Below, piece after piece: positions 6,403-8,777 of a stretch of 8,777 nt of DNA (the stretch's first letter is position 1; every line of letters starts with the position of its first letter). The position numbers and the translations under genes are program-made. Source of the stretch: DASWVC01 sp036401335 (GTDB lineage Bacteria > Verrucomicrobiota > Verrucomicrobiia > Chthoniobacterales > JAFAMB01); NCBI GenBank assembly GCA_036401335.1, contig DASWVC010000158.1, positions 1 through 8,777 on the forward strand, given 5' to 3'. The notes below the pieces were generated by a model, which did no database searches, had not been told where the DNA came from, and was given only the letters and a program-made list of their open reading frames with translations.

Positions 6403-7715
6403 ACGAGCAGGAGAAACGCATCGTCGAAGCCGTCGCGCGCAGCCGTGAGCGACTGGCCGGCACCTTGCAGGAGTTGATCCGCTTTGAGAGCGTCGTCATG
6501 TCCGACCCGGCCAAGGCTGGTCCCGGCGAACGCCTGTGCCAGGAATACCTGGAAAGGCGGTTGGCCCACGCCGGTTTCAATACGGACCTGTGGGAACCTG
6601 ACGCGACGGCGCTATTGCAGAAGTACCGGGGACGCCCGGGTGCTCAGCAAGGGCGGGACTTCACCGGGCGCCCGAATCTGGCGGGAACGCTGAAAGGTTT
6701 GGGAGGGGGGCGATCTATCCTTCTGACCGGGCACATCGACGTGGTGCCGGCCGGTGAACCATCCCATTGGAACCACCCTCCTTTTGCCGGTGTCGTGGAC
6801 GACGGCAGGGTTTACGGCCGGGGAGCCGTGGACATGAAGGGTGGGGTTACCTGCATGCTGGTTGCGGCGGAACTCCTGCGCGAACTTGGTAGTCCGCTCC
6901 GGGGCGACATCGTTTTCTCAACCGTGGTAGACGAGGAGATTGGCGGGATGGGTGCCCTGGCCATGGCCGATCGAGGGTACCGTGCGGATGCAGGCATTCT
7001 AACCGAGCCCACCGCCAACCGGGTTTCTCCGCTTTGTCACGGCATTCTATGGGGCAAGATCATCCTGGACGGAATCGGCGGCCATGCCGAATTGCGGCCT
7101 CGCCACTGGGATGCCGGTGGCCCGGTCGACGCGGTCAGCCTGATGCGGTTCGTCCTGGACGGGATCGACGTACTCAACCAACGCTGGCGCCACCACCCCC
7201 GAAAGAACCATCCCCTGATGGAATTGCCCAATCAAATCATCGTGACCCAGGTGCGGGCGGGCGAGCATCCAAGCTCCGCGGCGGGACGGGCTGAGATTGT
7301 CATAGACGTGCAGTACCTGCCGCACGAAAAGGACGATCAGGGCCTGGGGGGCGACGTCAAACGCGAAGTCGAGGCCTTGTTGGCGCGCCTGGCCCAGGTT
7401 GACCCTTGGCTGGCTGAGCACCCGCCACGTGTAGAATGGATTCTGGATGCCGATTGCGCGGAAGTTCCCACCAGCCATGCGCTCGTGACCACGTTTGCCG
7501 AGGCGTTCGCTGCCGTCTCCCGGCCCTTTCAGCTCTGGGGCATGGGTGCGCACACGGACATGGGCATCCCCACCGACCTGGCCGGAACTCCCACGCTAAA
7601 TTTTGGGCCGGGCGATCCAAGCCAGGCGCATCAACCCAACGAGCAGGTGGCCGTCGATGACCTGGTGGCTTGCGCGACGGTGATTGCGCTCGTGGTGAAT
7701 CGTTGGTGCGCGTAG
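6399..7715 (+). CDS. M20 family metallo-amidohydrolase (ArgE/DapE-like)
   Basis: This cytoplasmic zinc-dependent hydrolase of 438 residues cleaves amide or peptide bonds in small molecules. Related enzymes deacylate N-acetylornithine or succinyl-diaminopimelate or act as carboxypeptidases. The full M20 ligand set is visible: His112 and Asp114 in TGHIDVVP, bridging Asp145 in GRGAVDMKGG, general base Glu179 and ligand Glu180 in VVDEEIGG, Glu203 in LTEPT, and His411 near the C-terminus in GDPSQAHQPNE. The lid/dimerisation domain inserts from about residue 215 to 330 and contains GGHAELRP, where His229 is a candidate for the substrate-stabilising His. Glu rather than Asp at 203 is common in ArgE/deacylase-type members. 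There is no signal peptide, so it acts after import. Its ATG overlaps the stop of permease 2, which strongly links it to the transporter. It is probably not the housekeeping ArgE or DapE, since no arginine or lysine genes are nearby. The true substrate is unknown. Confidence 0.93.
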   Translation: MNEQEKRIVEAVARSRERLAGTLQELIRFESVVMSDPAKAGPGERLCQEYLERRLAHAGFNTDLWEPDATALLQKYRGRPGAQQGRDFTGRPNLAGTLKGLGGGRSILLTGHIDVVPAGEPSHWNHPPFAGVVDDGRVYGRGAVDMKGGVTCMLVAAELLRELGSPLRGDIVFSTVVDEEIGGMGALAMADRGYRADAGILTEPTANRVSPLCHGILWGKIILDGIGGHAELRPRHWDAGGPVDAVSLMRFVLDGIDVLNQRWRHHPRKNHPLMELPNQIIVTQVRAGEHPSSAAGRAEIVIDVQYLPHEKDDQGLGGDVKREVEALLARLAQVDPWLAEHPPRVEWILDADCAEVPTSHALVTTFAEAFAAVSRPFQLWGMGAHTDMGIPTDLAGTPTLNFGPGDPSQAHQPNEQVAVDDLVACATVIALVVNRWCA

Positions 7716-7717
7716 GT

Positions 7718-7755
7718 ACCGGCGGTCCATTTTCCCGGTCTTAACCGCCGGTTTT
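7718..7755 (+). terminator. Intercistronic hairpin with T-tract between M20 and GATase-like genes
   Basis: ACCGGCGGT (7718-7726) and ACCGCCGGT (7744-7752) are perfect 9-base complements separated by 17 bases. The right arm runs into TTTT (7752-7755). The stem is strong, but the loop is long and the T-run short. It could be a partial terminator that lowers expression of the last gene, or an mRNA-processing hairpin. Confidence 0.5.
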
Positions 7756-7776
7756 CGACGTTCAAACTAGCAATTT

Positions 7777-8529
7777 ATGGCACACAACATTTTGTTGGTC
7801 GGCGAGAGTTGGGTGAGCAGTTCCACCCATTTCAAAGGCTTCGATTTTTTCTCGTCCACCTATTACGCGACCGGAGGTGACTTCCTGATCGCTGCGCTCG
7901 TAGCAGCCGGGATCAACGTCGTCCACCAACCCAGCCACGAGGCAGCGAAAGTGTTTCCTTTTGAGCTGGCCGGACTTCAGGCATACGACGCGGTCATTTT
8001 AAGTGACATCGGGGCAAACACCCTCCTTTTGCCGCCCGAAACTTTTCTGGAAGGCAAACGAATGCCGAACCGGCTGCAACTCCTCAAGGAGTACGTGAGA
8101 CGAGGAGGCGGCCTGATAATGGCCGGAGGCTACCTGAGCTTTCAGGGAATCTACGGCTCCGCGCGTTACCATCGGACGGCGATCGAAGAGGTTCTGCCCG
8201 TCTCAATCTCACCCCACGATGACCGCCTGGAAAAACCGGAGGGGGTGAATCCCCGGGTCGTCAATTCCGGCCATTCGATCGTGTCCGGCCTCGAAGGAGA
8301 ATGGCCCTACCTGCTTGGGTACAACGAGGTGAAAGCCAAAGCCGGGGCCGAGACGCTGGCCGTCGTCGGTGATGATCCGTTGTTGGTGGTGGGGACCTTT
8401 GAGAAAGGCCGGACGGTGGCCTGGACTTCTGACGTGGGCCCGCACTGGTGCCCGCGCGCGTTCGTCGACTGGCCCGGTTACCAACGGTTATGGGGCGGGA
8501 TCATCGAGTGGGCCGGCGGGAGGAGGTAG
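7777..8529 (+). CDS. Glutamine-amidotransferase-fold protein (PF07090 / DUF1355 type)
   Basis: This is a predicted cytoplasmic protein of 250 residues with a class I glutamine amidotransferase-like flavodoxin fold. The N-terminal strand and loop ILLVGESWVSS, the stretch YDAVILSDIGANT (70-82), GGGLIMAGGYLSFQG (110-124) and the C-terminal GRTVAWTSDVGPHW (211-224) are typical of the PF07090 family, which includes Salmonella STM3548. At the position where true amidotransferases have the nucleophilic Cys in a GxCxG elbow, this protein has Tyr119 in GGYLS. Glutaminase activity is therefore not expected; that is normal for the family as I know it. Its biochemical role is unknown, and members often sit beside carbohydrate transporter genes. 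It starts at ATG 7777, 61 bases after the M20 gene and beyond a hairpin, with no obvious Shine-Dalgarno. It may be the last gene of the operon or a separately modulated one. Confidence 0.85.
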   Translation: MAHNILLVGESWVSSSTHFKGFDFFSSTYYATGGDFLIAALVAAGINVVHQPSHEAAKVFPFELAGLQAYDAVILSDIGANTLLLPPETFLEGKRMPNRLQLLKEYVRRGGGLIMAGGYLSFQGIYGSARYHRTAIEEVLPVSISPHDDRLEKPEGVNPRVVNSGHSIVSGLEGEWPYLLGYNEVKAKAGAETLAVVGDDPLLVVGTFEKGRTVAWTSDVGPHWCPRAFVDWPGYQRLWGGIIEWAGGRR

Positions 8530-8636
8530 CGCATTTTCCCGGCAGTTTTTCAACTGAACGGAACCAGATAAGTGTATCAGCCGGCGCGATCCCAAATAGT
8601 CGTGACACGGGTGTTCAAGCCGATCTTAAACGGTTC

Positions 8637-8663
8637 GCGGGCTCGCGAATTTGCGAGACCCGC
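8637..8663 (+). promoter_or_regulatory. Hairpin A, alternative to the downstream terminator-like hairpin
   Basis: GCGGG-CTCGC (8637-8646) pairs with GCGAG (8653-8657) and CCCGC (8659-8663). This gives ten base pairs, with A8658 bulged and a GAATTT loop. Its CCCGC arm is also the left arm of the next hairpin, so only one of the two can form. This is what an anti-terminator or a REP-like palindromic repeat would look like. Confidence 0.4.
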
Positions 8664-8678
8664 TCCAGGAGCGGGTTT
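8658..8678 (+). terminator. Hairpin B, terminator-like, downstream of the GATase-like gene
   Basis: ACCCGCTCC and GGAGCGGGT are exact complements around a single A (8658-8676). In practice this is an eight-base-pair GC-rich stem with a three-base loop, ending in TTT. The short T-run makes an efficient intrinsic terminator uncertain. It is the strongest candidate for the end of the operon transcript, 128 bases after the last stop codon. Confidence 0.45.
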
Positions 8679-8708
8679 GCGCGTTGAAAAGGGGTTAGGA
8701 ACTCAAAA

Positions 8709-8777
8709 ATGCCGTGCAAACTATTTTGTCCTTTTTTCGGTTTGCTCTGGAAGAACAATGTCCAAGGCGGGTGCTTT
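8709..8777 (+). CDS. Possible start of a further gene, cut by the right edge
   Basis: ATG 8709 is preceded by AGGA (8697-8700) with an eight-base spacer. It opens a frame of 23 codons that reaches the window end without a stop. The peptide (MPCKLFCPFFGLLWKN and onward) resembles no family I recognise and is rich in Cys and Phe. A frame of this length is expected often by chance; only the ribosome-binding-site spacing makes it worth noting. Confidence 0.15.
   Translation, partial: MPCKLFCPFFGLLWKNNVQGGCF

Noticed and set aside
7728..8542. CATTTTCCCGG occurs just after both the M20 stop (7728-7738) and the GATase-like stop (8532-8542)
   Set aside because: An 11-base match is expected several times by chance in a window of this size, and the flanks do not match. 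Only the similar placement is notable.
8543..8556. CAGTT-TTTC-AACTG hairpin shortly after the last operon stop codon as a terminator
   Set aside because: The stem has only five base pairs, mostly weak, and no T-run follows it. The hairpins at 8637-8678 are far stronger.
1..8777. CRISPR array, tRNA or rRNA gene, insertion sequence or phage attachment site
   Set aside because: I looked for spaced direct repeats, cloverleaf-like segments, transposase motifs and terminal inverted repeats and found none on either strand.

Overview
The window looks like a chromosomal stretch of a GC-rich, free-living Gram-negative bacterium. A soil-type Verrucomicrobiota or a relative is my best guess. This rests on the style of the tricorn-like S41 peptidase remnant at the left edge, the cleavable export signal on a periplasmic binding protein, and the overall gene content. 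The taxonomic call is inference and no marker gene is present. All recognisable genes lie on the + strand.

Left part (1-2187). The window opens inside the 3' end of a tricorn-like S41 peptidase gene. Its sequence jumps from the end of the beta-propeller and first helical segment straight to the last part of the catalytic domain, so it appears to carry a large in-frame internal deletion. An inverted repeat spans its stop codon. Next comes a two-Rossmann FAD/NAD(P)-binding protein of the COG4529/YdhS type.

Centre (2188-7715). A 380-base leader without a convincing gene carries a perfect 13-base palindrome and several hairpins. It precedes a compact operon: a single-domain sugar-type ABC ATPase, an LsrB/RhaS-like periplasmic binding protein, two different RbsC-family permeases and an M20 metallo-amidohydrolase. 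The two permeases overlap by GTGA, and the second permease and the M20 gene overlap by ATGA. This indicates translational coupling and links the hydrolase to the transporter.

Right part (7716-8777). A GC-rich hairpin followed by four Ts separates the M20 gene from a glutamine-amidotransferase-fold protein (PF07090 type). That protein has Tyr where active family members have the nucleophilic Cys. The last 248 bases are mostly non-coding. They contain two mutually exclusive GC-rich hairpins and a possible gene start that runs off the right edge.

Working model (inference): the transporter imports a small polar compound through an AI-2/rhamnose-like binding protein whose pocket residues differ from those of the AI-2 receptor. 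The M20 enzyme then cuts an amide, acyl or peptide bond in it, and the GATase-like protein has an unknown accessory role. No sugar kinase, isomerase or aldolase is present, so this is not an ordinary sugar-catabolism operon within the window.
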